From CAVPWP01 sp050789285 (GTDB taxonomy: Bacteria; Pseudomonadota; Alphaproteobacteria; Rhodobacterales; Rhodobacteraceae): DNA of 64,000 bases. The notes below the pieces were generated by a model, which was not told where the DNA came from, did not search any database, and was given only the letters and a program-made list of their open reading frames with translations. Each line of letters opens with the position of its first letter. Within the stretch, counting starts at the first letter, position 1. The position numbers and the translations under genes were made by a program. The stretch spans positions 62,001 to 126,000 of the forward strand of contig NZ_JBOUVX010000003.1 of assembly GCF_050789285.1 (NCBI RefSeq), in the 5' to 3' direction. Shown one piece after another: positions 52,770 through 62,163 of the stretch.

Positions 52770-54356
52770 ATGGCACGCGGGTTCGTTTCGGGGACGTTCT
52801 GGGGATTCGTGGTCGGGGCGTTCATCTTCCTGACCGCCACGCTGATCGCGGACCGGCAGGACCCGGTCCTGCCGCAGCCCGCCGCCGGGGCCGAGACGAC
52901 GCCAGCGCCCGACGCCAGCGAATTCGACACCGTGACCGAGCAGGCCGAACCCGAGTTGCCCGCGGCGGAAACCGCGCCCGGCGGGTCGGCCGACATCGCC
53001 GAGGCGCCCGCGGTCGCCGCGCCCGCCGCCGAGGCCACGCCAACGCCCGACGAGACGCCGCTTGTCGCCCCCGACACGGCGGCGACGGCGCCCGCCGCCC
53101 CCGAACCGCCGACCGAGGCGCCCGCCCCCTTGGTCGCGAGCGCGCCGCAGCCGGTCGAGGCGCCGCACCCCGCCGACGTGCCCGCCCCGGACCAACCGGG
53201 CAGCGACGCGCCGCTGGTCGCGGGGCTTCAGGCCCCCGCGCCGCCGGCGCCGCCCGCGCCGGAAGTCCCCGAAGCCTCCGGGGCCGGGACGCCCGCCGAG
53301 GGACCCGAAGGGGAGATCGCGGCCCTGCCCCCGACGGTCAGCCCCGAGGCGCCGACAGCCCCGCCCGTTGCCGAGGCCCCGCGCGAGGCGGCGCAGCCCG
53401 ACCCCTCGGTGGGCGATGCCGCCCCCGAAGGTGGCACGGGAACTTCCCCGGAAACTGCTCCCGAGATGGCACCTGAAGCCGACGCCGCGCCGCCCCCCGA
53501 AAGCGATGCGCCGCCGGCCTCGGTGCCTGGCGCCGTCGCCTCGGCCATGCCGGGGCAGCGCGCGGCGCCCCTGCCCGGGATCGCCGGCGACCCCGGGGCC
53601 GGTGCGGCCCCGGAGGCGCCCGAGGCCCCCGAGGCGCTGCCCGCCGCCGTCGCCGCCGCCCCCGGTGCGGCCGCCGGTATGGCCCCCGCGCTTGCCGCCT
53701 TCAGCACGCCCTTCGAGATCACCGATGACCGCCCCTTGCTGTCGGTCGTGCTGCTTGTGCCCGCGAACTCCGAGGTCGGGGTCGAGACCCTGTCGGCGCT
53801 GCCCTTCCCGGCAAGCTATGCGATCGACGCCATCGCCCCCGACGCCGGCGAGACGGCGCGCGCGCTGCGCGCGGCGGGGCGCGAGTTACTGCTGATCCCC
53901 AGCCTTCCCGAAGGGGCCACCCCATCGGACGTCGAAGTGGCGCTTCAGGCGAACCTCGCCGCCGTGCCCGAGGCCGTGGCTTTCATCGACGGGCCGGGCG
54001 CCAGCTTCCAGTCGGACCGCACCGCCGTGGCGCAGGTCGTGGCGGCGGCAGGCGCGTCCGGGCATGGCCTTGTCACCTTCCCGCGCGGGCTGAACACCGC
54101 CCAGCAGATCGCCCGGCGCGACGGGGTGCCCGCCGCGCTGGTCTTCCGCGACATCGACGGCGAGGGCCAAAGCGGCGACGACATCCGCCGCGCGCTGGAT
54201 CAGGCGGCGTTCCGCGCCCGCCAGGAAGGCGCCGTGATTCTTGTCGGCCGGGCCGAGCCGGCCACGCTCGCCGCGCTGACCGAGTGGGCTCTGGGCAACC
54301 GTGCGGCCTCGGTGGCGCTTGCGCCGGCCTCGGCGGCGATTCTTGCGCAGAACTGA
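52770..54356 (+). CDS. Divergent polysaccharide deacetylase family protein (YibQ-like)
   Basis: A 528-residue protein. An N-terminal anchor (SGTFWGFVVGAFIFLTATLI, about residues 6-25) is followed by a roughly 280-residue low-complexity stretch very rich in proline, alanine and glutamate, then a C-terminal domain of the divergent polysaccharide deacetylase family (FEITDDRPLLSVVLLV, AVAFIDGPGASFQSDRTAVAQVV, ARQEGAVILVGRAEPATLAAL). Probably membrane-anchored with a flexible linker spanning the envelope. Start: ATG 52770 with GGCGGAGAGA upstream. Activity is not established for this family. Confidence 0.75.
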   Translation: MARGFVSGTFWGFVVGAFIFLTATLIADRQDPVLPQPAAGAETTPAPDASEFDTVTEQAEPELPAAETAPGGSADIAEAPAVAAPAAEATPTPDETPLVAPDTAATAPAAPEPPTEAPAPLVASAPQPVEAPHPADVPAPDQPGSDAPLVAGLQAPAPPAPPAPEVPEASGAGTPAEGPEGEIAALPPTVSPEAPTAPPVAEAPREAAQPDPSVGDAAPEGGTGTSPETAPEMAPEADAAPPPESDAPPASVPGAVASAMPGQRAAPLPGIAGDPGAGAAPEAPEAPEALPAAVAAAPGAAAGMAPALAAFSTPFEITDDRPLLSVVLLVPANSEVGVETLSALPFPASYAIDAIAPDAGETARALRAAGRELLLIPSLPEGATPSDVEVALQANLAAVPEAVAFIDGPGASFQSDRTAVAQVVAAAGASGHGLVTFPRGLNTAQQIARRDGVPAALVFRDIDGEGQSGDDIRRALDQAAFRARQEGAVILVGRAEPATLAALTEWALGNRAASVALAPASAAILAQN

Positions 54357-54502
54357 GGCCGCGCCGACGCAGACGCCGAAGACCTGTCGCCGGAGGCCGG
54401 CGTCCCCGCGCGCGGGTCGTGACCGATCGCCCGGTCCCTTGGCACCGTCGTCGGGCGTGACCTCGGGGATCGGAATGACGGACCGAACGGCCCTGCCCTC
54501 GG

Positions 54503-55009
54503 TCAGAGCGACAGCTTCATGTGGATGATGCGGTCGTCGCCGGCCCCAAAGGCGTCGGGGTCGGTGTAGCGCACGAATCCAAGGCTTTCGTAAAGCGGGA
54601 TCGCCTCGACATGGCGGTACAGCGCGTCGAGCCAGAGCGCGCCCATCCCCCTTTGGCGGGCCTCGTCGACCACGGCCAGGGCAAGCTTGCGTCCAAGCCC
54701 CTGACCACGGGCCGCGTCGCGGACGTACATCCGGTTCACCTCGCCGTCGCCCTCGCCTTTCGGCATCATCATCACCATGCCCACCGGCGTGCCGTCCTGC
54801 AGGCCAAGGAAGCATTCGCCGGCAGGCGGAAGGAAATGCTCCGCGAAGGCGCCCAGTTGCCCGGCAATATCCTTCTGCGCGATGTAGGCGTCGATCTCGT
54901 CGTGCATGTCGGGATAGCGCGCCCGCAGGACGTCGAAGAACTCCCAGACAAGGGCGCGCACGGACGCGATCTGCTCTGGCGTGCGGACCCTGGTTACCGT
55001 GACCGACAT
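54503..55009 (-). CDS. GNAT family N-acetyltransferase
   Basis: A 168-residue acetyltransferase. The CoA-binding signature is ARGQGLGRKLALAVVDEARQRG (about residues 106-127) with beta-bulge pattern before it (VNRMYVRDA), and the C-terminal part is IPLYESLGFVRYTDPDAFG. Starts ATG 55009 rather than an upstream TTG at 55033. The 146-bp interval before it, following the YibQ gene, holds nothing else recognisable. Confidence 0.8.
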   Translation of the reverse strand: MSVTVTRVRTPEQIASVRALVWEFFDVLRARYPDMHDEIDAYIAQKDIAGQLGAFAEHFLPPAGECFLGLQDGTPVGMVMMMPKGEGDGEVNRMYVRDAARGQGLGRKLALAVVDEARQRGMGALWLDALYRHVEAIPLYESLGFVRYTDPDAFGAGDDRIIHMKLSL

Positions 55010-55131
55010 GCGCCCCCGCTCAGGTTGTTCCAAGATCCCGCCAGCCGGACGGGCCCCGTGGGGCCCCGGCCACGTCCCCGGTCACGGTCGCGGCAGCACG
55101 GGCAGGTCGGCAAGGCACCCCGGTCCGATCC

Positions 55132-56004
55132 TCAGCCCATGGCGCGCAGGCGCTTGATCAGGCTCGAGGTGTCCCAGCGGCCGCCACCCATCTTCTGCAC
55201 GTCCTTGTAGAACTGGTCGATGAGCGCCGTCACCGGCAGCGAGGCGCCGGTTTCGTCGGCGGTCGACAGGCAGATGCCAAGGTCCTTGCGCATCCAGTCG
55301 ACGGCGAAGCCGTGGTCGAACTTGTCGTCGATCATCGTGGCGTGGCGGTTCACCATCTGCCACGACCCCGCCGCGCCGCCCGCGATCACCTCGACCACCG
55401 CGCGGCCGTCAAGGCCGGCCTTCTCGGCGAAGTGCAGCCCCTCGGACAGCCCCTGGACAAGGCCCGCGATGCAGATCTGGTTGACCATCTTGGTGAGCTG
55501 CCCCGCGCCGCTGTCGCCCAGCCGACGGGCCAGCTTGGCATAGGCCTGCATCACCGGTTCGGCGCGGGCATAGGCCGCCTCGTCGCCGCCGCACATGATG
55601 ACAAGCTGGCCGTTCTCGGCCCCCGCCTGCCCGCCCGAGACCGGCGCGTCGACGAAGGCGAGGCCGGCCTCGGCCGCCTTGCCGTAAAGTTCGCGCGTGA
55701 CGGCCGCCGACACCGTGGTGTGGTCGACGAAAACGGCGCCCTTCGCCATGCCGGCGAAGGCGCCGGCGTCGCCCAGGCAGACCGAGCGCAGGTCGTCGTC
55801 GTTGCCCACGCAGGCCATCACGAAATCGGCGCCCTTCGCCGCGCCGGCCGGCGTTTCGGCCATCGCGCCGCCGTGCTGGGCGACCCATGCCTTGGCCTTG
55901 GCGGCGGTCCGGTTGAAGACGGTGACCTCGTGGCCGGCCTTGGCAAGGTGCCCGGCCATCGGATAGCCCATCACCCCCAGACCCAGAAACGCGACCTTCG
56001 CCAT
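55132..56004 (-). CDS. NAD(P)-dependent oxidoreductase, 3-hydroxyisobutyrate dehydrogenase-like
   Basis: A 290-residue beta-hydroxyacid dehydrogenase. NAD(P) binding: KVAFLGLGVMGYPMAGHLAKAG (G7-x-G-x2-G pattern); substrate side: FVDAPVSGGQAGAENGQL; catalytic lysine K172 in GAGQLTKMVNQICIAG. Other members act on tartronate semialdehyde, 3-hydroxyisobutyrate or related acids; the substrate here is unknown. Divergent from the penicillin acylase gene. Confidence 0.85.
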   Translation of the reverse strand: MAKVAFLGLGVMGYPMAGHLAKAGHEVTVFNRTAAKAKAWVAQHGGAMAETPAGAAKGADFVMACVGNDDDLRSVCLGDAGAFAGMAKGAVFVDHTTVSAAVTRELYGKAAEAGLAFVDAPVSGGQAGAENGQLVIMCGGDEAAYARAEPVMQAYAKLARRLGDSGAGQLTKMVNQICIAGLVQGLSEGLHFAEKAGLDGRAVVEVIAGGAAGSWQMVNRHATMIDDKFDHGFAVDWMRKDLGICLSTADETGASLPVTALIDQFYKDVQKMGGGRWDTSSLIKRLRAMG

Positions 56005-56081
56005 GGCTTTCCTCCCCCTGCCAAATCGCCTAAGACCTGCCCCTACCTAACGGCTCGGTTCGGCGCGTCAACTCAGGTTCC

Positions 56082-58574
56082 ATGGCAACGATCTTCCGCT
56101 GGCTCTTGCGCCTGTCCACATTGGCGTTCGTCCTCGCCGCACTGTCGGCGGCGGGCCTGTTCTGGTTCGCCACGCGGTCCCTGCCCGACTACGACGAGAC
56201 GATCGAGGTGGCGCGGCTTGCGGCCCCGGTCGAGATCGTGCGCGACAACGCCAATGTCCCGCACATCTTCGGAGAAAGCGACCGCGACGTCTATTTCGGA
56301 CTGGGGCTTGTGCATGCACAGGACCGTATGTGGCAGATGCTGATGCTGCGGCGCGTGGCGCAGGGCCGGCTGAGCGAGTTGTTCGGCCCGCGCACGCTTG
56401 AGACCGACGACCTCTTGAGGCGGCTCGACCTTTACGGGGCGGCGGCGCAATCGGTCGAGGTGCAGGACGACTACACGAAGGCCGCGCTTCAGGCCTATGC
56501 CGACGGGGTCAACGCCTGGCTGGTCGCGGTGAACGCCGGCGCGCGGGGCCGGGGCGCGCCCGAGTTCTGGATCTTCGAACCGACGATCGCCCCCTGGCAG
56601 CCCGCCGACAGCCTGGCCGTGGTCAAGCTGATGTCGCTGCGCCTGTCGGACCACGTCGCCAACGAGGTTCTGCGCGCCCGGGTGGCGCTTGCGCTGCCGG
56701 GCGAGCGGCTTCTCGACATCCTGCCCGAGGCGCCGGGGCCGGGCATCGCCGCCCTGCCCGACTATGCCGCGCTGCTTCCCGGCATCGACCGGACCCACGC
56801 CCTGGCCTGGCCCAAGCGCGCGCAGCCGCCCTTCTGGCCCGCGCCCGAGCGCGGGCTTGCCGGGGCCTCGAACGCCTGGGCAGCGGCGCCCGACCGGTCG
56901 GCGGCGGGCGGCACGCTGCTGGCCAACGATCCCCATCTGGGCTTCGCGGCGCCGACGATCTGGTATCTCGCGCGGCTCGAGCTGGCCAGCGGCGGGGTGA
57001 TCGGGGCCACGATCCCGGGCATGCCGGCAATCGTCATCGGACGCAGCGAACGCATCGGCTGGGGCGTGACCTCGTCCTACCTCGACGACCAGGACGTGTT
57101 CATCGAGAAGCTCAACCCCGACAACCCCGAAGAAGTGCTGACCCCCGAGGGCTGGACGCCGGTCACGACGCGCCCGTCGATCATCAACATCGCCGGCCAG
57201 GCGCCGGTGACGATCACGCTGCGCTGGTCGGAAAACGGCCCGATCCTGACGGGAAGCCAGTTCGATCTGGGCGCGGTCACGCCGCCCGGCCATGTCGCCG
57301 CGCTGGGGTGGACGGCGCTCAGCCCCAACGACACCTCGATGACCGCCTCGCTGCGGCTGATGCGGGCGCAGACGCTGGACGAAGCGCTTGAAGCCTCCGA
57401 GCTTTACATCGCTCCCAGCCAGAACCTGACCGTGGTCGACGGCGAACGGATCGCGATGGCGGTGATCGGCGCCATGCCCCGCCGCGACGCGCGCCACCAA
57501 AGCCTGGGCCGCGTGCCCGCGCCCGGCTGGCGGGTCGAGAACCGCTGGCAGGGTCGTTTCCCGGCCTCGGACAACCCGCGCTTCGTCGATCCGCCGGGCG
57601 GGATCCTGGGCAACACCAACAACAAGACCGTCGACCGCCCCTTCCCCAACCACCTGAGCTTCGATTGGGGCGACAGCCAGCGCGTGTTCCGCTGGCAGTT
57701 CCTGATGCAGAACCGCGAGGTGCACACCCGCGAAAGCTTCATCGAGGCGCAACTCGACACCGTCAGCTACACCGCGCGGTCGCTGCTGCCCCTGATCGCG
57801 GCCGACCTGTGGTTCACCGGCGAGGCCGCGCCCGAAGGCACGCCCGAGCGCCAGCGCCAGCGCGCGCTTCTGCTGCTGGCGGAATGGAACGGCGAGATGA
57901 ACGAGCACCTGCCCGAGCCGCTGATCTACGCCGCCTGGATGCGCGCGCTTCAGGATCGGCTGATCCGCGACGAGCTGGGCCCGGTGCTGGCGGCCGAGTT
58001 TCCCCATGTCGAGCCCCTGTTTCTGGAACGCGTCTTCCGCGACATCGACGGCGCCTCGGTCTGGTGCGACGTGGTGCAGTCGGCCCCGGTCGAGACCTGC
58101 ACCGACATCGCCCGCCAGGCGCTGGACGACGCGCTGGTCTGGATCAGCGAGAAGTACGGCGGCGAGCTTGAATCGCTGCGCTGGGGCGACGCGCACGAGG
58201 CGCGGCACGACCACGAGGTTCTGGGCGAGATTCCGGTGCTGCGCTGGCTGGTGAATATCCGCCAGTCCACCAGCGGCGGCGACCAGACGCTGATGCGCGG
58301 GCGCACCTCGGGCGTCGATCCCGACCCGTTCCTGAACGTGCACGGCGCAGGCTATCGCGGGGTCTACGACTTCGCCGATCCCGACAGTTCGGTCTTCATC
58401 ATCGCGACCGGGCAGTCGGGCCATCCCCTGTCCCGCCATTACGACGACCTGGGCGAGCTGTGGCGGCGCGGCGAATACATTCCCATGAGCCTTGATCCCG
58501 ACCTTGCCCGGGCGGCGGCGGTCGGCGTGACGCGGCTGGTGCCGAAAACGGACCCCGAGCCTGTGGGCCAGTAG
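56082..58574 (+). CDS. Penicillin acylase family protein
   Basis: An 830-residue N-terminal nucleophile hydrolase precursor. After an N-terminal anchor (TIFRWLLRLSTLAFVLAALSAAGLFWF) come VEIVRDNANVPHIFGESDRDVYFGLGLVHAQDRMWQM, typical of the alpha chain. The probable cleavage and nucleophile serine is S263 in GLAGASNAWAAAP, followed by NDPHLGFAAPTIWYLARLE. Self-processing into two chains is expected. Substrates in this superfamily include N-acyl-homoserine lactones and amide compounds; here it is unknown. A possible anchored periplasmic enzyme. Confidence 0.88.
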   Translation: MATIFRWLLRLSTLAFVLAALSAAGLFWFATRSLPDYDETIEVARLAAPVEIVRDNANVPHIFGESDRDVYFGLGLVHAQDRMWQMLMLRRVAQGRLSELFGPRTLETDDLLRRLDLYGAAAQSVEVQDDYTKAALQAYADGVNAWLVAVNAGARGRGAPEFWIFEPTIAPWQPADSLAVVKLMSLRLSDHVANEVLRARVALALPGERLLDILPEAPGPGIAALPDYAALLPGIDRTHALAWPKRAQPPFWPAPERGLAGASNAWAAAPDRSAAGGTLLANDPHLGFAAPTIWYLARLELASGGVIGATIPGMPAIVIGRSERIGWGVTSSYLDDQDVFIEKLNPDNPEEVLTPEGWTPVTTRPSIINIAGQAPVTITLRWSENGPILTGSQFDLGAVTPPGHVAALGWTALSPNDTSMTASLRLMRAQTLDEALEASELYIAPSQNLTVVDGERIAMAVIGAMPRRDARHQSLGRVPAPGWRVENRWQGRFPASDNPRFVDPPGGILGNTNNKTVDRPFPNHLSFDWGDSQRVFRWQFLMQNREVHTRESFIEAQLDTVSYTARSLLPLIAADLWFTGEAAPEGTPERQRQRALLLLAEWNGEMNEHLPEPLIYAAWMRALQDRLIRDELGPVLAAEFPHVEPLFLERVFRDIDGASVWCDVVQSAPVETCTDIARQALDDALVWISEKYGGELESLRWGDAHEARHDHEVLGEIPVLRWLVNIRQSTSGGDQTLMRGRTSGVDPDPFLNVHGAGYRGVYDFADPDSSVFIIATGQSGHPLSRHYDDLGELWRRGEYIPMSLDPDLARAAAVGVTRLVPKTDPEPVGQ

Positions 58575-58640
58575 CATCGCCGCCTCGCGGCCGCAGAGGA
58601 ACCTTCCGCCATTGCGCGGTTCGGGCTGTAGTATGGCCGC

Positions 58641-59591
58641 ATGAACGCCGAGTCGCATCACGATCAGGGCCGGGACACCATCCTGAGCCATGGCATCCAG
58701 ACGTCGGACCCCGAGAACCTGTTTCACAGCACCGGGTGGCGCGCCCCCGTGGCGGTGCTGCGCGAAGCGGGTCTGCGCCTGTGGAGCGACGACGCCTTCG
58801 GACTGGCCGGCAACGTCGCCTTCCGGGCGCTTCTCGCGGTCTTTCCGTTTCTCATCTTCACAAGTTCGATGGCCGCCTTCATCGGCGACCGGTCGATGGC
58901 CGACAACCTGACCGAGTTCCTGATCGCCATCGTCCCGAGCGAACTGGTCGACCCGCTTGTCTCGGAGGTGAAGAAGGTGCTGACCGTCCCGCGCGGCGGC
59001 GTTCTGAGCGTCGGCTTCCTGCTGACCATCTGGTTCGCGATGGGGGGCGTGGACGGCGTCAGGGTCGGTCTCAACCGGGCCTACGGCATCCGCGAGACGC
59101 GCACGACGCTGACGCTTTTCCTGGTGCAGGTGGCCGTGGTGGTCGTCGCCGCCCTGGCGCTTGTGGTGGTCGGCTACCTTCTGGTTCTGGCCCCGCGCGT
59201 GGGATCGCTGCTGCACCGTCTGATGCCGGACTTCGACCCGGCCTCGGTGACCATCGGTCTCATCCGGTATCCGTCGGCGGCGGTCATCCTGATGGCCGCG
59301 CTCTTTGTCGCGCATGTCTTCCTGCCGGCACGGCGCACCGCCTTCGCGCATATCTGGCCCGGGGTGCTGTTCACGCTGGCCCTCTGGACCATCCTTGCGA
59401 CGGTCTTCTCCTATTACCTGCGCAGCTTCGCGGTCTACGCCAGCTACTATGCGGGCCTCGCCGGGATCGTCGCGACCCTCTATTTCCTCTATCTCGGGGC
59501 GCTGATCCTGATCTTCGGGGGCGAATTCAACCGCGCGCTGCGGATCCGCCATCTTGCCCGCGCGCTAAGCCCGGGGAGCGGGCCGCACTGA
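58641..59591 (+). CDS. YihY/BrkB family membrane protein
   Basis: A 316-residue membrane protein with six helices. The family signature appears as LWSDDAFGLAGNVAFRALLAVFPFLIFTSSMAAF (residues 50-84), IWFAMGGVDGVRVGLNRAYG and SYYAGLAGIVATLYFLYLGALILIFGGEFNRALR at the C-terminus. Predicted integral transporter-like protein; earlier called ribonuclease BN, a label now considered wrong. Followed by 301 bp without a gene (59592-59892), which contains an AT-richer stretch, AAACTTAACGATATTTATC, near 59751 and little else. Confidence 0.85.
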   Translation: MNAESHHDQGRDTILSHGIQTSDPENLFHSTGWRAPVAVLREAGLRLWSDDAFGLAGNVAFRALLAVFPFLIFTSSMAAFIGDRSMADNLTEFLIAIVPSELVDPLVSEVKKVLTVPRGGVLSVGFLLTIWFAMGGVDGVRVGLNRAYGIRETRTTLTLFLVQVAVVVVAALALVVVGYLLVLAPRVGSLLHRLMPDFDPASVTIGLIRYPSAAVILMAALFVAHVFLPARRTAFAHIWPGVLFTLALWTILATVFSYYLRSFAVYASYYAGLAGIVATLYFLYLGALILIFGGEFNRALRIRHLARALSPGSGPH

Positions 59592-59892
59592 GCTTGGGCG
59601 CGGGCCATGGCACCTCCGGCCAGGGCGGTGGCCCGTGGCGCCGGCGCCGGCGTCATTTGACCTTCGTCGCGCAACGATCCGCCGTGTGGGGCGTATCGGC
59701 AAGCCCGGGGAAACGATGACCGTGACGGACCAGCGCGGCCCAACGCGCCGAAACTTAACGATATTTATCCGCGCGCGCCGAACCCCCGGGGGGAAGGGCA
59801 TGTTCTTGCTTGAAATTTCCCCGCCGTTCACGCATTCTTGCTGCCCTGTGTAGTCCGTAACCGCCGCGACGTGCGGCAAGGGGGAAATCATT

Positions 59893-60636
59893 ATGAAGAC
59901 GACAATTATTGCTACGGCTTTCGTGGCAGCGCTGGCCGCTCCGGCCGCCGCGTCCACGGTCCTGGATTTCACGACCAGCGGAATCGGCACCGGCAACACC
60001 ACGGGGTCCGCCGCCAACAGAACCTACGAGATCACCGGGTCGGGCACGCTGACCGACGCCACGCACAAGACCAATGTTGGCTGCACCGGTGAAGCCTGGG
60101 AGTTCACGTGCGATGCGGTCGACAATCGCTTCGACGTGGGCTTCGGCGTGCAGGGCGGTGGAAACGACAACGAAGTCGACGGCATGCGCAACGGGGTCAA
60201 CAAGAACGAATACGTCCAGGTCAAGTTCGGCGGCCTCGTCAAGATCCTGGGTTTTGCCGGGATGCTGACCTACGACGACAGCCAAAGCGATGGCACCGAG
60301 ACGGTGGTCCTTGAATACTCCAAGGACGGTGGCGCGACGTTCTCGTCGGTCTTCGCCAGCGCGATCAACGACGACAACGACCCGTATGGCACCGGCACTG
60401 ACAACAACCTGTTCAACACGGTCGGCCTTGCCTTTGCCAAGGACCTGTCGCTTCTGGCCGATGTCGTGCGGTTCCGGGCGGGCGGGGTCAGCCCGTACGA
60501 CGACGGCAACGCCAACATCACGGCGGCCGGCCTCGAGGTCGGCGTGGTTCCGGTGCCGGCGGCGCTTCCGCTTCTGCTGGCCGGTGTGGGCGCCCTTGGC
60601 TGGGCCTCGCGGCGCAAGCGGCAGCTTGCGGGCTGA
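59893..60636 (+). CDS. VPLPA-CTERM sorting domain protein
   Basis: A 247-residue secreted protein. Signal peptide MKTTIIATAFVAALAAPAAAS, a beta-rich body with repeated asparagine/aspartate (GGGNDNEVDGMRNGVNKNEYVQVKFGG), and a C-terminal VPVPAALPLLLAGVGALGWASRRKR, the VPLPA-CTERM sorting signal: motif, hydrophobic helix and basic tail. It would be exported and handled by an exosortase-type system (XrtD class in this group); no exosortase gene is in the window. GGGGGAAATCATT precedes the ATG. Rho-independent terminator follows 26 nt after the stop. Confidence 0.85.
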   Translation: MKTTIIATAFVAALAAPAAASTVLDFTTSGIGTGNTTGSAANRTYEITGSGTLTDATHKTNVGCTGEAWEFTCDAVDNRFDVGFGVQGGGNDNEVDGMRNGVNKNEYVQVKFGGLVKILGFAGMLTYDDSQSDGTETVVLEYSKDGGATFSSVFASAINDDNDPYGTGTDNNLFNTVGLAFAKDLSLLADVVRFRAGGVSPYDDGNANITAAGLEVGVVPVPAALPLLLAGVGALGWASRRKRQLAG

Positions 60637-60661
60637 TCCGCGCAGCCACCTGAAAAGATCC

Positions 60662-60686
60662 AGAGGCCGGGCCCTGCCCGGCCTCT
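60662..60686 (+). terminator. Rho-independent terminator of the VPLPA-CTERM gene
   Basis: The stem AGAGGCCGGGC / GCCCGGCCTCT with a 3-nt loop is followed by TTCTTTTTC. Confidence 0.85.
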
Positions 60687-60946
60687 TTCTTTTTCGGCAG
60701 CGACACGTCGCCTGGCCCTCTCCGCCGCAGGGATCGCCCCCATTCCGCGCTGCCTACTGGTGGGGCCCGACCGGCGCCGGGTTCCTGCACAACCACCCCA
60801 CCCGCTTCCGCCGGCCGCCATAAGACGTTTTTTCGGGTGGCGACAGCGTCTTGACCCGTGTCGTGATTCTGGCAGGCTATGAATATTTTACCGTAGAGCT
60901 CATTCCGGCGATCGTCCCATGTGAATTCGTGCACGGAGTTTTCCAA

Positions 60947-61675
60947 GTGACAGCGAACGAAAACACCAAAAAACACTATGATCTTACCGCAGCTCAGTAC
61001 GACAAGACGCTCGGCAACGACAAGGTTGTCGAGCACACGAGGGCACTGGAACTGCTTGTCCCCAGATATTTCTCGGAGGCGTCGTCAGTCCTCGACATCG
61101 GAACCGGGACGGGCCGCGCGCTTGAATGGCTTTCCAGCCATTTCAGTGAACGCAAGGCCAAAGTGGACCTTACGGGGGTCGAGCCGTCCACGGCACTTGC
61201 AGAGATCGCGCGCAAGAAAGTGCCGAGTGCGAAAATTGTCGAAGGGAGCGGAGAGTCGCTTCCTTTCGCGGAGGGCTCCTTCGACCTCGTAACGATCACA
61301 GGTGTCCTTCACCACGTCGAGTTCCCAAAGCAGGTCCTGACCGAAGCATTTCGCGTGAGCCGGTTCGGCGTATTGATAAGCGATCACAACAACTTTTCCT
61401 TTGGGTCGAGAGGTGCGCGAAAACTGCGGCTTGGCCTCTATGCAGCCAATCTGCTTTCGGCGTTCACCTACGTCAGGCTGGGTTTCAGACGCCAAGGCTA
61501 CTCCGAAGGAGATGGCTGGTGGTATCCGTATTCGCTGCTCAACGATTTCGACGTGATCTCGAAGAATTCGGAACAATACGCCATCGTTCCAACGCGAAGA
61601 CCGAATTCGGGACTTGGCAACTTCATGTTGTCCAACTCGCACATTGCTGTCGCCTGCATCAAGAAGACGGCATGA
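60947..61675 (+). CDS. SAM-dependent methyltransferase (class I, Methyltransf_11-like)
   Basis: About 242 residues with Rossmann motif I VLDIGTGTGRALEWLSSHF, a D-type motif II GVEPSTALAEIARKK, and LPFAEGSFDLVTITGVLHHV near residue 108. Start taken as GTG 60947 because GGAG lies 8 nt upstream; earlier GTG/TTG starts are possible, and the TTG at 60851 could instead be a -35 element. Its codon use and base composition are visibly poorer in G+C than neighbours, and it is isolated between a terminator and the converging DUF2177 gene, so it may be a recent acquisition. Substrate unknown. The 310-nt gap before it contains the terminator at 60662. Confidence 0.7.
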   Translation: MTANENTKKHYDLTAAQYDKTLGNDKVVEHTRALELLVPRYFSEASSVLDIGTGTGRALEWLSSHFSERKAKVDLTGVEPSTALAEIARKKVPSAKIVEGSGESLPFAEGSFDLVTITGVLHHVEFPKQVLTEAFRVSRFGVLISDHNNFSFGSRGARKLRLGLYAANLLSAFTYVRLGFRRQGYSEGDGWWYPYSLLNDFDVISKNSEQYAIVPTRRPNSGLGNFMLSNSHIAVACIKKTA

Positions 61676-61750
61676 GTCTCGACGGTTGATCGTCGCGTTT
61701 CAAGAGCGGCACGTTTCTTGCAAGATACCTCTGCGCGGGGTGGCAGCCCC

Positions 61751-62152
61751 CTACCCCGTGACCGCCCGCGTGACCCAGAGCCCGCCCATGGCGGCAAGCG
61801 TGGTCAGGACCGTGCCCCAGGTCAGGTCAACCGCGACCATCTCCCAGGTCCAGTCCCTGAGGGTGGCGTAGTTGGTGAACTCGTAGGTGCCATAGGCCGC
61901 GGCCCCCAGAAGCGCCGCGTTCAGCGCGACCTTGCCCGAAGGGCCGGTGGCGAGCGCCGGGATCGTCACCAGCCACAGCAGGACCCCGACGTAGAACAGG
62001 TAGAAGGCCGCCGCTGGGGCCAGGCGGATCGGCTCGACCAGCGCCTCGCCCAGGTGCCGCTGGAAGAGCGGCTTCATCACCGTCGACAGCATCACCGCGT
62101 CGAGGACGAGAAAGATCACCGCCGTCGAGGCGTAAAGGATCGCGATCTGCAT
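61751..62152 (-). CDS. DUF2177 family membrane protein
   Basis: A 133-residue integral membrane protein with four helices. MQIAILYASTAVIFLVLDAVMLS, LAPAAAFYLFYVGVLLWLV, ALLGAAAYGTYEFTNYATL and DLTWGTVLTTLAAMGGLWV match DUF2177. Translation begins at ATG 62152; the SD GGAG is placed at the TAG stop of hflX just upstream and is too close to the GTG at 62158. It is therefore linked to the hfq-hflX operon. Role unknown. Confidence 0.8.
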   Translation of the reverse strand: MQIAILYASTAVIFLVLDAVMLSTVMKPLFQRHLGEALVEPIRLAPAAAFYLFYVGVLLWLVTIPALATGPSGKVALNAALLGAAAYGTYEFTNYATLRDWTWEMVAVDLTWGTVLTTLAAMGGLWVTRAVTG

Positions 62153-62163
62153 GGGCACGTCTC

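Noticed and set aside
56073..59552. Long minus-strand open frame (about 1160 codons) opposite the penicillin acylase and YihY genes
   Set aside because: Low-complexity Arg/His/Gln-rich translation without domains; the plus-strand genes carry clear family motifs.
60851..60883. TTG start for the methyltransferase at 60851
   Set aside because: TTGACC there fits better as part of a promoter, while the GTG at 60947 has GGAG at the right distance.
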